Shown in pieces: positions 13,939 through 15,994 of a stretch of 15,994 nucleotides of DNA. The stretch lies in NCBI GenBank assembly GCA_937926025.1, contig CALANQ010000306.1, positions 1 to 15,994 of the forward strand. Direction: 5' to 3'. The position numbers and the translations under genes are program-made. The stretch comes from an uncultured Acidimicrobiales bacterium. GTDB taxonomy: Bacteria; Actinomycetota; Acidimicrobiia; Acidimicrobiales; Iamiaceae. Within the stretch, counting starts at the first letter, position 1; every line of letters starts with the position of its first letter. The notes beneath the pieces were generated by a model. That model was not told the origin of the DNA. It ran no database searches and was given only the letters and a program-made list of their open reading frames with translations.

Positions 13939-14735
13939 AGCTGGTTGGCGTTCGGCAGCCGGTAGAGCGCCGTGGCCGCATCCCAGCTGGAGGCGGCCAC
14001 CTCGGCGGCGGTCCGCCCCTGGACGGCGGCCACGGCTTCGCCGACCAGCGGGACGAGCGCCGGGCGGTTGGGCTCGCCCCGGTGCGGCACGGGTGCCAGG
14101 TAGGGCGTGTCCGTCTCCACCAGCAGCCGGTCGGGCGGGCAGATGGCCACCGCGTCGCGGATGTCCTGTGCGGTCTTGAAGGTGACGATCCCGCTGATGG
14201 ACAGGTGGGCGCCGAGGTCCAGGCAGCGCCGGGCCTCCTCGGCTCCGCCCGTGAAGCAGTGGAACACGGTGCGGGCCGGCACGCCCTCGGCGGCGAGCAC
14301 GTCGAACGTGTCGTCCCAGGCCGAGCGGGCGTGGATGACCAGGGCCAGGCCGTGCGCCTCGGCCAGGGCGATCTGGGCGGCGAACACCTCGCGCTGGGCG
14401 TCGCGGGGCGAGTGGTCGTAGTGGTAGTCCAGGCCGCACTCGCCGACGGCGACGACGTTGGGGTCCGCCAGCAGGTCCTCCAGCCCGTCGATGCCGTGCT
14501 GCGCCTCGTGCGGGTGGACGCCGGCGGTGGCGAACACCCCGTCGTGGGCGGCGGCCACCGCGATGGCCGCGCGGGAGTCCTCGACGTCGCAGCCGACGGT
14601 GACGAACCGCTCCACGCCGACGTCTCGGGCGGTGGCGATGGCGTGGGTCACCGACGCGGCGTCGGCGTCGCGGAAGTGCAGGTGGCAGTGGTTGTCCGTC
14701 CAGCGGACCCCGTCGGACCCGGCCGGACCGGTCAT
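13935..14735 (-). CDS. tatD: TatD family metal-dependent hydrolase/DNase
   Basis: TatD proteins are TIM-barrel phosphoesterases with 3'-5' DNase activity, here in the actinobacterial metG-tatD-rsmA order. The 266 residues show all metal ligands: DNHCHLH (H16, H18), GECGLDYHYDHS (E99), LVIHARSAW (H135), TVFHCFTGG (H159) and LLVETDTPYLAP (D209). The ATG at 14735 overlaps the metG stop (ATGA); its stop overlaps the rsmA start. Confidence 0.95.
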   Translation of the reverse strand: MTGPAGSDGVRWTDNHCHLHFRDADAASVTHAIATARDVGVERFVTVGCDVEDSRAAIAVAAAHDGVFATAGVHPHEAQHGIDGLEDLLADPNVVAVGECGLDYHYDHSPRDAQREVFAAQIALAEAHGLALVIHARSAWDDTFDVLAAEGVPARTVFHCFTGGAEEARRCLDLGAHLSISGIVTFKTAQDIRDAVAICPPDRLLVETDTPYLAPVPHRGEPNRPALVPLVGEAVAAVQGRTAAEVAASSWDAATALYRLPNANQL

Positions 14736-15994
14736 GACGCCGGCTTGAACCGCGGGAACAGCGGGTCGCCCTTCGCCACCGGCAGGCCACCGGGGTACGC
14801 ACCCCAGGCGGCGGCATCGGGCAGCCGCTGGTCGGCCGGCGAACCGGTCAGACCGATGCGGCGCCAGGCCTCGTCGGTGGCCCGGGTCAGCGCCGGACTG
14901 GCCAGGATGCACACCAGGCGCAGGACCTCGAGCGCATCGCCGAGGACCCCGTCGACCTCCGGACCGGGATCGGCCTTCCACGGCTCGGTCTGCTCCAGCA
15001 GGGCGTTGGCCTCCCGGATCAGCCGCCACGTGGCGTCGAGCGCGACCGACGGCTGGACGGCGTCCCACGCCGCCGCCGCGTCGCGGTAGGCGTCGGCCGC
15101 CACGGCGGCCAGCGGGCTGTCGGGCCGCGGCGCCGGGCCCATGCCGTCGCACTTCTTGCCGACGACGGTGGCGACGCGGCTGAGCAGGTTGCCGAAGTTG
15201 TTGGCCAGATCGGCGTTGTACCCGGCGACGATGCCCTCGTAGCTCACGTCGCCGTCGGGACCGAACGGGGCGTGGCGGAGGAAGTGGTAGCGGAACCCGT
15301 CGACCCCGAAGTCCGCCACCAGGTCGGCGGGGAAGATCTGGTTGAGCCGGGTCTTGCTCATCTTCTCGCCGCCGACCAGCAGGTAGCCGTGGACGTTGAG
15401 GTGGGCGGGCGGGGCCTCGCCGGCGGCCAGCAGCATCGCCGGCCAGTACACGCAGTGGAACCGCAGGATGTCCTTGGCCAGCAGGTGGTGCACGTGCGGC
15501 CACCACTGCTCGAACCGGGCGGGATCGGAGCCGTAGCCGATGGCGGTGGCGTAGTTGATGAGCGCGTCGTACCAGACGTAGAAGACGTGCCCGTCGTCCC
15601 ACGGGACCGGCACGCCCCAGTCGATGGAGGTGCGGCTGATGGAGATGTCGCGGAGGCCCTGCTTGATGAGGCCGATGGCCTCGTTGCGCTTGCCGACCGG
15701 CCCGACGGCGTCGGGGTTGGCCTCGTACCAGTCGAGGAGCGGCTGCTCGAAGGCGGACAGGCGGAAGAACCAGTTGTCCTCCTCGAACCACTCCACCGGC
15801 CGGGCGTGGATCTTGCAGAGGCCCGGGCCACCGTCGGGGTTCGGGTCGAGCTCGTCCTCCTCGTAGTACGCCTCGCACGGCACGCAGTACCAGCCGGCGT
15901 AGGTCTCCTTGTAGAGGTGGCCGTTGTCGTGGACCTTCTGCATGAAGGCCTGGACCGAGGCGCCCGAAACGATTGCTGCCACAAAGCCGTGGCC
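14732..15994 (-). CDS. metG: Methionine-tRNA ligase, partial (N-terminus outside the window)
   Basis: MetRS charges tRNA-Met. The frame is open to the right edge, about 420 residues. Present: zinc-knuckle region (WYCVPCEAYY...GLCKIHARPVEW), WFFRLSAFEQPLLDWYE, SIDWGVPVPWDDGHVFYVWYDALINY, DILRFHCVYWPAML, KMSKT loop (GEKMSKTRLNQI; the usual KMSKS has Thr in place of the second Ser) and the anticodon-binding helical domain (YNADLANNFGNLLSRV...LEQTEPWK). No C-terminal tRNA-binding extension is present; it ends ...LFPRFKPAS. The HIGH motif lies beyond the edge. The outermost ~11 residues (GHGFVAAIVSG) do not look like the usual MetRS sequence before SVQAFMQKV; see findings. Confidence 0.94.
   Translation of the reverse strand, partial: GHGFVAAIVSGASVQAFMQKVHDNGHLYKETYAGWYCVPCEAYYEEDELDPNPDGGPGLCKIHARPVEWFEEDNWFFRLSAFEQPLLDWYEANPDAVGPVGKRNEAIGLIKQGLRDISISRTSIDWGVPVPWDDGHVFYVWYDALINYATAIGYGSDPARFEQWWPHVHHLLAKDILRFHCVYWPAMLLAAGEAPPAHLNVHGYLLVGGEKMSKTRLNQIFPADLVADFGVDGFRYHFLRHAPFGPDGDVSYEGIVAGYNADLANNFGNLLSRVATVVGKKCDGMGPAPRPDSPLAAVAADAYRDAAAAWDAVQPSVALDATWRLIREANALLEQTEPWKADPGPEVDGVLGDALEVLRLVCILASPALTRATDEAWRRIGLTGSPADQRLPDAAAWGAYPGGLPVAKGDPLFPRFKPAS

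Overview
The window is very GC-rich DNA with GTG/TTG starts and tightly packed genes. Gene content and order point to an Actinomycetota chromosome. The minus strand carries metG - tatD - rsmA - ispE - (bS22) - tRNA-Gln - glmU - prs - rplY - pth - mfd, a housekeeping order I know from actinobacteria. The bS22-type micro-protein and the KMSKT-type MetG fit that phylum, perhaps the class Acidimicrobiia; the class is inference only. Both ends cut genes: mfd (only the first 499 codons present) on the left and metG (5' end missing) on the right.

Layout, left to right. 1-1497: N-terminal part of Mfd (-). 1659-2522: six-helix membrane protein (+). 2539-3836: pth and rplY (-). 4049-5896: a three-gene plus-strand unit of a Ser/Thr-rich single-pass protein, an ApbE-type FMN transferase and a ferric-reductase-like haem membrane protein, with overlapping reading frames. 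5921-5972: a perfect 17-bp-arm inverted repeat. 6047-7791: an ECF sigma factor and its overlapping membrane partner, the latter broken by an in-frame UAG. 7797-9902: prs and glmU (-). glmU has a frame break near 9640 and also ends before the acetyltransferase active site. 9999-10211: a 70-aa unknown (+). 10235-10310: tRNA-Gln(UUG) (-). 10364-12084: a second ECF sigma gene translationally coupled to a LytR-CpsA-Psr (LCP) gene (-). 12167-12340: tandem hairpins and the 33-aa bS22-like ribosomal protein. 12353-15994: ispE, rsmA, tatD and metG, with 4-nt overlaps at tatD/rsmA and metG/tatD.

The backbone genes serve transcription-coupled repair, translation (Pth, L25, RsmA, MetRS, bS22, tRNA-Gln), PRPP and isoprenoid precursor supply, and cell-wall UDP-sugar supply. 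Interrupting them are plus-strand accessory units for membrane redox/flavinylation and envelope signalling, plus a minus-strand sigma/LCP pair. The most interesting features are the two sigma/membrane-partner pairs. Both sigma genes have an AACC-N16-CGT promoter-like element ending almost at the start codon. Both partner proteins share a short cytoplasmic tail with an Arg-rich stretch just before a single helix, although one carries an unrecognised extracellular domain and the other a complete LCP domain.
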